64,000 nucleotides of DNA from positions 1,718,678-1,782,677 of the forward strand of contig NC_049988.1 in NCBI RefSeq assembly GCF_000003815.2. The letters run 5' to 3'. The notes beneath the pieces were generated by a model that saw nothing but the letters and a program-made list of their open reading frames with translations, was not told the origin of the DNA and made no database searches. Positions 24,101 to 36,102 of the stretch are shown in pieces (position 1 is the stretch's first letter; every line of letters starts with the position of its first letter). The stretch comes from Branchiostoma floridae. Taxonomy: Eukaryota; Chordata; Leptocardii; Amphioxiformes; Branchiostomatidae. A program made the translations under genes and the position numbers.

Positions 24101-27100
24101 GGCTATGGTCTCACTGATGGGGAGGGAGTCGAATCTTTGTGGTCATACCTGCGCAGGTTTGCTAGGATCACTAAAGAGATGACCCCAGCTCACAGGTTCG
24201 AGAAGTTGAGCGATGCACTGGTCCATTTTGCTATGCGGAAAGCCATAGACATTGGTGTGTGGTCCTTCTTTGTTTTCTACATATCATAATCAAGGATATT
24301 CATTACCTTTTGACTGCTTAAGTACTCAAAATTTCAAATTGAATACTTACATGTATGTATGTAGAAACATGACCACTGCATGTATGTATCCCAGTTGAAG
24401 CAGTTTAAGATTACTTATGCTGAAAATGATGATAGCATTTTGAAGTCCCATTGCTCCTGTGTTGAACATCAAGCAGGTCATGTGGTAAGATATAATTGTA
24501 CAACAATAGAGAATTTTGACTATGGCAACAAAGCCACCTTTAAGGACTCTTTTATGTTTTTGAAGTTAAAATGTCCAGTTAATGGGATAAGATTGATAAT
24601 GTGCAGAAATTAGGGTCTCAAAACAGTGACAACCTCACATATTACTCCAGTGTACACATTTTAAATATTTCAAGCCCCGTATTTGAAATATGTACATATT
24701 TAGAATACATACATACATGCCTGTTTGGTTGTTGTCTCATTGTGATGTTCCATTGTAATGTAAATTGAATGCTACCTTGTCTTTCAGAGGTTACTCTTAA
24801 AGATAAGATGAGGAACACAAAGATGACAGAAACGATTGCAGATGAAAATCTCAAAGAAGCCATGAGCCATGCAGGAGGTAAGAAAAAGGCAAATGTTTCT
24901 TTTCATTGACACCCTCAGCCAGTCATTTCTGTGTAAATTACAATCTTGGAACTTTCTGTCTGGCGCACCTTTATGGACATAGAGTGGAGTAGAGTAACCT
25001 TCAAACTGGATAGCTTTGTTGGCCATCATGAGTTGCTTTTCCCAGAGGTCTTTCCTTTTTAAATTTAGCCACTAAATCTCTTGGTTCATGTAATAAGTCT
25101 GTATCTTCCTTTGTATATGCTTCAATTGCTGTGCAAGTATCTCTGCAAGGAAGATTTATTCTTACTTTCCTAATCCTTCAGTTCCTGTTTCACTGGATGA
25201 CATCAAGAGGTGGCAGGAAATGGAAACTGAATTGATGAAGAAGAAGAAACAACCATCAAGTGAGTAAAAAAAAATGCATTTTGGATTATCGGCCTCAGTT
25301 GTTGCATAAAGAAATGTAGAATGGTAATATGTACCTCACACCAGTAATAGAACATTTTCCAGAAATGTATCCCCCTCATTGCTTTCCTGGCTCATTTTAC
25401 TTGTAACGTATGATAATTAAGTAAGTATAATAATAATTATAATAATAATGATAATAATAATAATGGTTTATTCAGAAACAACAGTTTTGCCACATTGCAG
25501 CCATGGGCTGAATTGCGTGGGAAACTTTACAGTCATTGAAATCGACAATAGTATGCGTATATTGTAATTTAGTGTTGCTTGTGTTTCTCTAAAACTACAT
25601 CTGATTGACTGTGAATAAGTGCAGTGTAATTTTGCTCATGATTGCTTATGATTACATTTTGACCCCTGTTTCAGAGAAATGCAATAAAATAAATCATGCC
25701 ATTTAATTGAATCAGATGATCCTTGTTTTGTTTACCTCTACATTGTTTTCTTTTTTTTTTGTAGCATCAACCTGTGCCAAATGGATGAAGGAATATGCAG
25801 GCAAGTTGGTGAGACATCATAAATTGGGGTAGGCTATATTTCCTTCAAAAACTGATATGATTTAGGTATTTTCTTTCAGTCTAGTGTTTTGTGTATTTAA
25901 GACATACATCATTCTGCAAAAATTATTGACATATGTCAGCCAATGATATTAAGTAATACAGGTTTTCCTTGCAGGAAGAAAATCCAAGAGTGCCAAGATG
26001 ACTCTGCTCTCCAAGTTCACCATTCAGCTTTCCTAAAGTGAGTACTTGTTTCAATGTACCTAGATGTTTTAATAAGTTATAAATATGTTTGGCTCTAGCT
26101 AGCTCAAAATTTTTATCCGTCAGCCAATTCCCATTGTTGCAAAAACTGCAAAAATTACCTGATTTCGCTATGACACTACAAGGTAAATGTTGTCATTGAG
26201 AGAAAATATGACACCACTTTAATTCTTTTCATAAGTAATGCCTACTATCTATGATATCCTCTGACAGATATGAGTGAAAATCTAGATGCAATTGATTTCC
26301 AGGTTGGAATCCACCCTGAAGGGTATTGAAGGAGAACACGGCATTACAAGATGGCAGCAGAGTAGCCCAGAATTCAAGGCAGCACTGAAAGACCTCGACA
26401 TTGAGGAAAGAAAGCAACGCCTCTCAACACTACAAAGTGTGTCTTGCCAGAGATCATTTTTGATCTCACTTAAAGGACGTTACCCAGGTCAGTGTCCAAC
26501 TTGTTTCCAACACAAGTCTTTGAATGAAAGAATGACAAATCAACAGCATAATCGATTTTACTTTTCAACATAACTCATACAAATGGTGTTTTTTATGTAC
26601 AGATAGCTGTGCTGTTATGTTAGGTCCATGTGTTAAAAATCAACAGATTACCCCTGTGTAGCTACCCTGGATACCAGACCCCAGCTCGATGTCCAAATAT
26701 ATCGATTGTGTGGGCATCTGGCCTGATGAGATAGGCCTTCTTCTCAAGTTTGCCCAAATAGTTGGCAAAAATCCACACCAATATAACAGCAGCAAGATCA
26801 GCAGGAGGCAATTTACACCCGTCATGATTGCTTAAAAAACCCCAATTGTATTGTTTAATCCATAACAGTGAGCACTAAGAAATGAAGTGTAGCAGTACTG
26901 TTAGATAAGACACCCCATGTCCTGCTGGGTTAGAGGCTGTTACCTCATAATCGACATATATTTAGGATTTTTATTTCCCAGTAATGTTTCAAGACACCTT
27001 GTTTTATCATCATTATATTTTCTGTGTTGTTTAATCTAGTCACCACATAATTAGATCAAAACTGTTTACAAAGATGAAAACAGTGGTTACTTTGGTCACC

Positions 27101-28449
27101 AAGATTCGATCTGACAGAATGTAGAGTTCCATGACAAAATTACCTACATTACTAGAAGTATAGTCAAGCATTGAATGAGTATGTCATTCAATAGCAGTAA
27201 GTAACCACCATTTCATTTTTCAGATGGCCAAGAGATTGCATTGAAGCTTTCCAAGCAGATAAGATCTACAAACAACAAGCTGTCAAAAGCAATTCAAGCG
27301 TACAACACAATACCCTGGTCTCCACAAACTGGAGAGTTTCCACCAAGACTCAACTTCTCTCAGGCCACTGACCCCACGTGGGCTACTTACCAGATGCTGG
27401 GCCCATCCATGGTATTGTAGAACACTTTTGAATAGCATTTCAAATTGGCATGCTTCCAGTAATTTAAAAAGGGAAACTTGACTCAAGGGAAACTTGACTC
27501 AAGAAGCTGTAAAAAACTGACAATTTGACATTTAGTTTTTACTACGTATTAGTAACATCCAGCAGATATATTATTGTCATAACATGGGGATCGTGTTAGA
27601 AAATATTTCTACAGTCAAACAGGTCTAAAACAGAAGCAGTTAATGTTGTCAACATGAAGATATGACAATACCAATGCCAATGGACATTGGATACTCCACC
27701 AAACAGATTCTTTTGTAAAAAAAATGGACCATTGTTTTGAATATCGCCCATTCACAAGTTTTCACAGATAACTAGTTTCAGGAACGGACCCACCACTATC
27801 CTGGGGATATTTTGGAAATAATGTTTGGAGTGTGTGTGTGTGTGTGTCCTCGCATGCATTCATGTGTGTGTGTGTGTGTGTGTATGTGTGTCTGTGTCTG
27901 TGTGATATTTTGTCAGTAGTTAACAGCCTTTCAGACTTAACTTGAATGATATTCAAGGCGTTGAGTCCTTTTACCTCTATGACAACTACTAACCCACTGA
28001 GTTATGTTTCATTCTTCTTTCAACAGAGTGAACCAGGACTGCCCTACAGCATCAAAAGAAAGGCCATCGATGCTGTGAGTATGAAGGAAAGGGCAGCTGA
28101 GGAGAGACAGATGATAAAGGAAGAAATGGTTAGGGTCTGGCGCCATTTCCAAGGGGAATATGACTGCACTGAGAAAGCTGTTAGGCACTGTCAGCAGAAC
28201 GACAGTATGAAAGCAGAGCAGGCTATGCTATTGCAACATGTGATTAGACTAGAGAAGAGACTGTCCAGAATGCATGGCGTCTTTAAGCAGTTCATAGTTC
28301 TACCTGACCCTCCTTCATCTCACATACCCATGTACTCTGATCTAGTCTTAGACTCCTCTGAAGCTGAATACATCAGTGTTGATGATTATGAAGAATACTT
28401 CAGTGAAGAAGAAGAGGAGGAGGGGGAGGAGGAGGAAGGGGAAATTTAA
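15140..28449 (+). CDS. KDZ transposase (gene A), 17 exons, 904 aa
   Basis: Exons: 15140-15147, 17754-18216, 18529-18634, 20089-20312, 20818-20949, 21298-21465, 22652-22788, 23200-23314, 23653-23742, 24074-24254, 24788-24877, 25182-25259, 25765-25828, 25975-26037, 26303-26487, 27224-27411, 28027-28449. Every junction is GT-AG and every phase fits; coding length is 2715 nt. N-terminus is basic (SKRRRKTT), then a Ser/Thr-rich linker, then a cysteine cluster (about residues 111-150, CYLCEEE, FCKDC, FCFRCF, HC) like the CxC domains of KDZ proteins. The catalytic core follows: D321 in IAIDANFGLVRK; LDVTGVFGSVCRH; D440 in YDVAC; H472-x3-H476-x3-C480; and DGEGVESLW (E498/E501). The C-terminus is helical and ends in an acidic tail (EEEEEGEEEEGEI). 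It should cut and join the element's ends in the nucleus. The 8-nt coding first exon is inferred from phase and position. Confidence 0.9.
16930..17380 (+). repeat. Diverged tandem repeat, about 2.5-3 units of ~170-180 bp
   Basis: Each unit carries TACCAAATTTC-GGTCATT-GG-TGTAA, a run GAGGGTACAGGAG, then AAAAATGGCC-AAA-ATCGCAA, AAGCATT-TGTTGTAC. Units start near 16978, 17140 and 17310. Confidence 0.75.
17600..17665 (+). mobile_element. LINE 3' tail fragment (CR1-like)
   Basis: GTAATTAGCCCTCGGGCCTG, then CTTGCAATAAAG and a TTATTATAATATT simple tail. The same tail occurs in reverse near 21995-22140 and 33425-33560, so it is the 3' end of a dispersed LINE or SINE family. Confidence 0.6.
18689..19255. 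mobile_element. MITE, pogo/Tc1-like ends, in gene A intron 3
   Basis: Begins CAGTCAAACCTGTA and ends GGTTTGACTG, flanked by TA on both sides (18687-18688, 19256-19257). These ends and a TA target fit Tc1/mariner-pogo type elements. No transposase frame inside; 567 bp. Confidence 0.75.
21631..21833. mobile_element. Foldback MITE with ~80-bp arms in gene A intron 6
   Basis: Arms begin TACTCTCCAAGCAGAGG and extend through a near-complete hairpin (CTTTCTATTTTGTCA paired with TGACAAAATAGAAAG). An 11-bp direct repeat TATATCATTTA lies on each side (21620-21630, 21834-21844). The end ACTCTCCAAGC also appears near 32705 and 47644, hinting at related decayed copies. Confidence 0.85.
21990..22280 (-). 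mobile_element. LINE 3' tail fragment, gene A intron 6
   Basis: GTTTATTGCAAATTCTTGCC followed by GGCTAATTGCAGGTAAC is the reverse of the tail at 17600. Parts recur at 33430-33590 (GTCTACTCTAGTCTAAAAC, GGGTT-GACTTCTT). Confidence 0.55.
25425..25580 (-). mobile_element. LINE-like tail with AAT simple repeat, gene A intron 12
   Basis: (AATAAT)n, then GGTTTATTCAGAAACAAC. On the minus strand this reads as a 3' UTR end with AATAAACC and an ATT simple tail. Confidence 0.45.
27826..27905. repeat. (TG)n microsatellite in gene A intron 16
   Basis: Two TG runs parted by a short CTCGCATGCATTCATG stretch. Confidence 0.9.
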
Positions 28450-29423
28450 ATTTGGCAAAAACTTCACAAACGCTATTGTCAAGTAATTCTTTTACATGAT
28501 GTAACAGATTTTTCTTTTGGTTGTATGTAAGTATATGTTTATTTGCAGAAGCCTTAACCAGTATTTGACTAAGCAAACCAATATGCTGCATTTGCATTTC
28601 TATAATAATTACACATCTTGTCTTGCATGACCCTCAGTAAACTTTTCTGAAAATTAAAACTGGAATGGCACTAAAGAGCCAGAAGGCATGCTTGAGTTAT
28701 GAGTTATGTATGCCTCATGATTACAGTACCCCCATTAGTGGAGGAGTTTGTTTTCATCAGTGCTGTTTCAGTCTATGCTGTACTGTATCTCATTAGAATT
28801 ATTGGTGTGGATAATCCTAATTTTCAGGAAATTTGTTGTAGCATATACTAGTTAGTAGTAGTACTCTGTAAGGTTTCAGCAGCATACCAATAGGCAGTTT
28901 TTCTTATTAAGACAGATACATATTAGTGTTGTTGAGATCTCTTAAAGCATGTGTACATATCCTTTGATTCCTATGTTGTTAGATATTAAGCAAAGAAAGT
29001 GCTATATAGTCTTACTGTATTTATGACTTCCACTGCATACCATACCATATGTTTCTTTGGACAGGTGCGAAGCAGGAGATGGTGCTGTTTATGCAAGTTA
29101 CACTGGTCTAGAATGTTCAGACCACTGGCTTTAGTTGTTCACACTAAACATCATGTGTTTGTAGAAAAAAAAGATAAAATAGTCAGAAATTGGGTGTCCT
29201 ATAATAAGTGAGTTTTCTCTTCTTTTTTTTTTGTTCACTTCTGAGTGCCACATGTTTAGGAATAAGTCATAACAAGTGTGATATTTTGTGTAATGTTTTG
29301 TGTTCTGCTGCGATATGGGTAATGTTGTAAATATGCTCACCCAACTGGAATACCATATACATATATATATGCTATTTTAAAACAGTTAAAACTGAACAAC
29401 ACCTGTTCATTGAATGATTTCAC
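28450..29423 (+). other. Gene A 3' UTR and flank
   Basis: AT-rich, no further coding exon recognised. An ATTAAA near 28650 could serve as polyadenylation signal; no AATAAA is close by. Confidence 0.4.
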
Positions 29424-30365
29424 ACTGCCCTCTTTTTGTCAGAAAAGCTAAATTCGGCTAAATAGCAAATTTCAGCCCCAAAATGAGACCAACTTCAAAC
29501 CAACTTTATTGGGTGCAAATTAAGTTCCTGACATCACGCATGCCCTCGTTTTGTCAAAAAAGCTAAATTTGGTCCTTTGAACCAAAAATAGCAGATTTCA
29601 ACCCAAAAATGAGATGTCGACAAACGGTGTCCGATTTCCTTCGAACCAACTTTATTGGGTGCGAAATAATTTCCTGACATCACGCATGCCCTCGTTTTGT
29701 CAAAAAAGCTAAATTTGGTCCTTTGAACCAAAAATAGCAGATTTCAACCCAAAAATGAGATGTCGACAAACGGTGTCCGATTTCCTTTGAACCAACTTTA
29801 TTGGGTGCGAAATAATTTCCTGACATCACGCATGCCCTCGTTTTGTCAAAAAAGCTAAATTTGGCCCTTTGAACCAAAAATAGCAGATTTCAACCCAAAA
29901 ATGAGATGTCGACAAACGGTGTCCGATTTCCTTCAATCCAACTTTATTGGGTGCGAAATAATTTCCTGACATCACGCATGCCCTCGTTTTGTCAAAAAAG
30001 CTAAATTTGGCCCTTTGAACCAAAAATAGCAGATTTCAACCCAAAAATGAGATGTCGACAAACGGTGTCCGATTTCCTTCAAACCAACTTTATTGGGTGC
30101 GAAATAATTTCCTGACATCACGCATGCCCTCGTTTTGTCAAAAAAGCTAAATTTGGTCCTTTGAACCAAAAATAGCAAATTTCAACCCAAAAATGATATG
30201 TCGACAAACGGTGTCCGATTTCCTTGAAACCAACTTTATTGGGTGCGAAATAATTCCCTGACATCACGTATGCCCTCGTTTTGTCAAAAAAGCTAAATTT
30301 GGCCCTTTGGACCAAAAACAGCAAATTTCACCCCGAAAATGAGATGTTGCATACGATGTCCGATG
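29424..30365. repeat. 146-bp satellite, about 6.5 copies
   Basis: Units keyed by GCCCTCGTTTTGTCAAAAAA start near 29541, 29687, 29833, 29979, 30125 and 30271, an exact 146-bp period, preceded by one shorter diverged unit and followed by a decayed end. Each unit also has CAACTTTATTGGGTGCGAAA and GACATCACGCATG. Central units differ at few positions. Short open frames on the minus strand are products of the period. Confidence 0.95.
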
Positions 30366-33300
30366 AAAGATACAGATGTATGTGAAATCACAGCTATATT
30401 TGTATTGAAATTGTAGTAGAAATTTGTAAGTTCAATTTAGAAATTAGACATTTCTCTTATATAATAGTAGTACAAACAAATGTATCATTAAGGTGAGCTA
30501 GTTAGCAGCAGTTTTTGCATCTTGTACACTGTGAACTACTGTATGTACAGTCAGTATCCCAGTCTTTTACAGTGTTGTTTTTAACCCATATACACATACA
30601 TATAGCTGATGAGGATAACAATATAGATGAATAAACAGAAACACAATCAGGATCACATCCTGTTGTAAAAGGAGGTGTTGAATGTGTGTCTATTCCAAGT
30701 ATACAGTTCTTTATTTATATGGAGTATATTTTATTTGAAATATTCTTCGTCAGTCAAGCCACTATAAAAATAAACCGTAGTCTGATTATAAAATCTGCTT
30801 CTTTAGTTACATATAGGACGGATAAGCAGCAATCATCCAGAGGTTTAATACAATAGAATTATATGGTTTCTTCAAGCTTTCCAGGTAATTTGTTGTTAGT
30901 TACTACAGTTAGAATATTCATTGAAAACAAAGCCACAGCATGCAGTTTTGAAGTTAACATTTTTAAGTGATACTGTCAAGTCCTACAATTGCACAATTGA
31001 CTTGAAAGCTCTGCACCTATAGAACAAAAATGATTCAAGTTTAGATGGCATATACTGAGAGTATACACGTTGTTGATATCCTTCAACATTGACCGCAACT
31101 GCCAAGCGCCCAGAAAACCATACAACTCAACTCATAGCTAGTTTGAACAAGGAGGCTTGAAAGGCTACCATGGACGTCAATGCTTTATTTGCGTCGATAT
31201 CTGCTGTTCCGAGGAAAGTCGCTAGGTTTCAATAACTGTGGGTTGTTCGAAAGTACATTGAATTAAACACGCTGAAAAGACTTCTGAAGGAATGAAATAC
31301 CACAATACGAGTGTTTTACTACTTTTGTATGTATTCATTGACGAAGAAAAGGTTTTAAACTCCGCAAAAGAAGCCGATTAAATTTCGCCGCGGTGGCGCC
31401 CTGTAGTACTGAGAATTATCGCTAGGATATACATAAATCATGTTTTTTGTTAAATATATCGAATAAAACTCATTAAAATGACTATGTAAAGAAATAAATA
31501 TCAAATTACGATTGTTGTAGTCATTCTGTAGATCATCAATGTCGAATGAAATGTTTTTAAACTCGGAAAAGCCAACATAAGCGCCACTGGCCGGTACACA
31601 TTTTGCACGGGTCGAAAATGAAGATATATGTAACACTCATATCTTCAATCAGATTAATGGAACAGCAGAATTACCAAGGGCACAGATAGATTGAGATATT
31701 GACCTAATGTTGTGAAAATTTCCTCGAAAAATTCCGCTCCCTTCATGATTTATGAAGAAAAATTCATTTCTGTAGCATGCGGTTCAAATCACGCCAGAAG
31801 TAGATAGCAGGTGGCACGCGGGGCGCCCTCGCGTGATAGTTGAACATCTTGGTTTTTCATATCTCACATAGAAAACGATGGATTTTTCTCAAATTCTGTG
31901 GACATGGTCCTGGAAGCTTCCTTAGTTCTTGTATGAATTCCTGTGCGATAACCTTGTTTTCTTATTGAGTTACTAACATTTGAATTTCGGAGAATTAATC
32001 ACATATTTCGGCTCCCACTTTTAAATAAAGGCTCACATCTCCCCTAAAGTATATTGAGTACAGACACTCAGAATGAAAGCGAGGATAACACCCCAAATGT
32101 CCTTAACAGACTTATATGGAACATTGTCTATGTCATGATCATAAATTCCTAACATACATTATTTTGGTAAGTTTTGTATGTAGAACTTTGTGGAACGCGG
32201 GTTGGCTGGAACCTCGCGCAGTTTGTAACGTGTATTGCGTAGGATGTTAAAAGTTTAACTCTCACCAAAGTCTTTCTTATATTGCGCTTTAACTCTCAAC
32301 TCAGTCTTTCTCATGTGAAGGGAACAATGATTTGAGCTCCCTAATATTGTCTGCTAGCCCATTCTGGCCTCTGTTGTCAACTTCTATATTCTAACCACAT
32401 GAAGCACCATGTCGACGAGTTAAGTTTATCCATCCCTTTAGACGTCCATACTTTTCAATTTTGTTTATCCACAGTTACTTGGGTATTTTCATCAAAAGTA
32501 AAAGTTCAACAAGATTTTGAAGTCAGTCGCCATTTCTGCTTAGGTTTGTATGATAATATCAAGTGCGAGGGCTGCAGGTGGCACTGTGATGTGTGTCCGC
32601 CCTCTACCATTAAGAGCGCATCTGATGGGAAGCGGCGCCTCGGACGTTGAATTTTAAGGCTACAGAGTGGTCACCAGTTCCTTTAGCACACTATGTGACT
32701 ATAGTTACTCTCCAAGCTTAGGTTTTGGGAAAATCATGACATTTTCCTTTCATCCGTTTTTTGTCGATTTTGGGTCCCTGGTGTGTGATCTTGGTACTGC
32801 AGCAGAACTCGGAACTGTAAACATTGTGACCTGTGTAATTCAGTCAAAAATGTATATAACCAAGCATTCATTATGCATATATGAAAGTAATTTGCATAAT
32901 CAGAATATTTCATGGAGGTATGAGGTCTCCGAACTCTTGCTTATATAGTGACTTGACTGATGCAAAAAAACGCATAGGAATTAAGAACTGTGTAATTGGA
33001 ATGGACACCTTGAACATCTTCTTTTACAACAGGATATGATCCTTTGTATTTGTGTTTATTCATTTATCAGTAAAACATTACATCTGAAAATAAGTGCAGC
33101 TCAAACTCGCAGATAACATTTATGTAATCAACAGATATTGAAAGATTCAGGAATCCAGCAAAAATTTCATATTCCTGTTACCTTCATCATCAACTGCTAT
33201 AATAAGAAATGAATGAATCAGAACATATAAGGTCCTATCTTAAAATTCATCCAACGTTGACATTGACATGGTGAAAAGCTCTGCAGTACAACACACACTG

Positions 33301-33424
33301 TGACAGTTCACCTTTGAAATCACTTCATCACGAAGCTACTCAGATACCTAAACAGTTTATATAGAGTGTCTAAAACACAACTACTCTATCTCTGAGCAGC
33401 TTCCTTAGATGGGATAGAATATTT

Positions 33425-33600
33425 GTAATAACAAAGTTTATTTCAAATTCTTGCCTGAGGGCTAATTGTAGGTAACATGAGAGATACAGACAAGGTAAAA
33501 AAAACAATATCAAGGGTGTCTACTCTAGTCTAAAACAAGGAAAAGCTAGGTCCTGGGTTATTGGGTTCGACTTCTTTTTCGAAGACAGTGGAAGACAAAA
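33425..33600 (-). mobile_element. LINE 3' tail fragment
   Basis: AAGTTTATTTCAAATTCTTG then GAGGGCTAATTGTAGGTAAC, a diverged copy of 21990-22280 in the same orientation. Confidence 0.55.
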
Positions 33601-34611
33601 GATCCCATGATATAGAACAATATATTACTAACAGTGTACCCTGCTTCTTTGTTTAATCAGTCATGCTTCAGGTCTGATAATTTTCTAGTCCACCCTCTGT
33701 GTTTCGATAGACTTTGGAAAACCAAATATCTGTTATGATAACAGCCATACAATCATGATGTCCATTTAATGCAAGTTTCCATTTTATCAGCTTGATTATA
33801 TGCTGTGTTATTGCAATTCAAATTACATATGTGGGTAAACACAATACTGAAAAAGGCTGGGATCATAACAGTGTTACTGAGAGCATACAATTTTGTACAT
33901 ACAGTAGTTCATGGTATAAAGTAGATATGAGATGTAAAATGGCTGCTTACTACATTACCTTATTGATACAACATATATAAGATAATTTTCAAATTTCTCA
34001 TTTGAACTTACAAATGTCTACTTAAGTAGCTGTGACTGCCCATACATCTGTATTAGTAGATTTTCACTAGCTGTTTTACATTTGCACAAGCTTATAAAGT
34101 TATTATTTGGACTTTGGTTGGTTCATAAATAACCTTTCTATGTAGAAACATTAGTACTATTGTGCTACATCATACGGTTCATGTCCACTGTCAGCTCACA
34201 CAAACATGCAAGAACAATTAATCTAATGACTTATAGCAACAACAACACAGAAATATATCAGCTCTGATGAACATGATTGATATAAAGGCTCTGTTTTTTC
34301 CTTGTTCTTTAGATGCTTAGTGTTATATAGTCTTTATACGCACAAAAAATGCACATTTGTCTTGTCACCTTTTGACAATAAAGACCAGTTACACAACATA
34401 GAATATGAATTTTCCTCTGTAGAATTTCATACGTTTATACCAGTTTGACACACACCTGATACAACACATCACCCTTCAGAAAGTGAGTCCTAGCAAGGAG
34501 GTTATATCTCATATGTTGATAAAACTTCCTTCCTAGATATCAACATACCTGGTAAGTGTTGCCCCACACAGTCACAGTGTAATTGTACTGTACACTGACA
34601 ACAATTATTCA

Positions 34612-34725
34612 AACAAACACACACATACACGCACGCACACACACAAACATGCACGCATGTGTTCATGCACATAATTACACAAATTGACACAAATGCACAC
34701 AAACTCATACACAAATACACAGACA
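34612..34725. repeat. CA-rich simple repeat
   Basis: Imperfect ACACACAC tract with ATGCACGCATG interruptions. Confidence 0.85.
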
Positions 34726-35776
34726 CATGCACATCTCTATTAACATTTGCATTAGAAATAAAAACACTTGGATACTTGATAATTAGACAAGTATGGAATT
34801 AGGTTTATTCAAGGTTTATCATTGTCAAAATAATTGGGAAAAAATTTTCCCCTCCATTTTAGAAAAGTTATCTTAACTTAGCTAAGTCCAAGTTTCATAC
34901 AAGTGACACAAGAACTCAAAATTAATAAAAATTAACACTTAAATGATAAGAAAGGATGACTGTTTGAAACTTTGCTCACTCCTAAAATTCCAAGTATAAA
35001 AGAGAATAAGAACTTTTGGGCTAACATTGTCATGCGACCCGAAAAGGTTGAAGAGAATCTGCTTCATCTACAATGTATACTATACTTCCTACACTAGATC
35101 TATATTATTATAATAGTTACAAGCTGTCACTCAGCATACTTGTGACACTGAAAGACACCATACTCTGGATGACTATCATGTAGATTGGTAAGTAACTGAC
35201 ATAAAAACTTATTAATTTAGGTGTATCATAATGGAACTTTGTAACACACGTGTACTTACTATTATTAAATAATGTTTTACCTTTGTTATTTTTTACAGTC
35301 GGCCTGCTGGCCTTCACAAGGCTCAGCGGATCGGTGCTCTAGTAAAAATTGGACAAATTAGAGCTTACAGTGCACTAGGGAAGTCGGCCGGCCAGAGGAC
35401 TTACTTCCTCATTTCAACATTCCTAGGCCAATTATTAAGGTCCTACTACTAGGCTTTAGTTATTCCTAACTCGGCCAAAGTCACCTATTTCCCCATTTCT
35501 ATTCGGCCAGGCGAGAGTCTGGTAAAGACAGCTGTCTGTCCGGACCGTCAGTAACTAATCAGGGCGGGCCGGTTTATAGTAATCGGATGACACCCTGGCT
35601 ACTTTCCCTTCCCTCTATTATTTATATCTAATGTTTAATATCTAATGCGATTCCTCTTTTGAAGTCGGGGACCGGGTTTGTTTGTTTGTTTGTTTGATTG
35701 GGATCTCCATTACTTTAAGTGATAATCGTTCGACGACTTTTGCAGCGTCTGCTGCGTCATGGAATAATTTTGGCGA

Positions 35777-35875
35777 GCACAAATGCGCGATCTGCAACGT
35801 AGGCTAATATCACTATCCCCGGACACTTTCCGGCATAGAGAACCTTAGCCCACATTCCAGATCGCGCATTTGTGC
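35777..35875. repeat. Inverted repeat (31-bp arms) upstream of gene B
   Basis: GCACAAATGCGCGATCTG at 35777 pairs with CAGATCGCGCATTTGTGC ending 35875. Arms of 31 bp (35777-35807, 35845-35875) have about three mismatches and a 37-base loop. Pairing weakens outward. It lies about 230 bp before the gene B ATG, so it is either a small foldback element or a promoter structure. Confidence 0.8.
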
Positions 35876-36102
35876 CCTCCAAAAAATACCAATTGAAGTC
35901 TGCGAATGAGGCTAACCTCTGGGGCCCTGGCGGATCCCAGTTTTATCAACTGGGGATCTTGGGGGTCGCAGCGCGGACACGGCCAGCTGATTGGCTGACA
36001 GGAAGTGTCAATTGAAGAAAGCGCGCGGTTTACAGTCACATCGCCCAGATGGTTTGCACCCTGCGCTGAACGGCTATCAACGAAGAACGCTCTGTATCCA
36101 AC

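Larger units (their letters stand above)
30366..35776. other. Gene-free spacer between genes A and B
   Basis: 5.4 kb. I recognise a LINE tail (33425-33600, minus), a CA-rich stretch (34615-34720) and otherwise AT-rich sequence without convincing exons. From about 35300 on the sequence becomes richer in C, G and CpG, as expected upstream of gene B. Confidence 0.5.

Noticed and set aside
29534-30324. Five or more 65-68 residue open frames
   Set aside because: Same frame repeated by the 146-bp satellite; no start context or protein motif.
29424-30365. CRISPR-like array
   Set aside because: Units are contiguous 146-bp satellite copies without spacers, in animal DNA.
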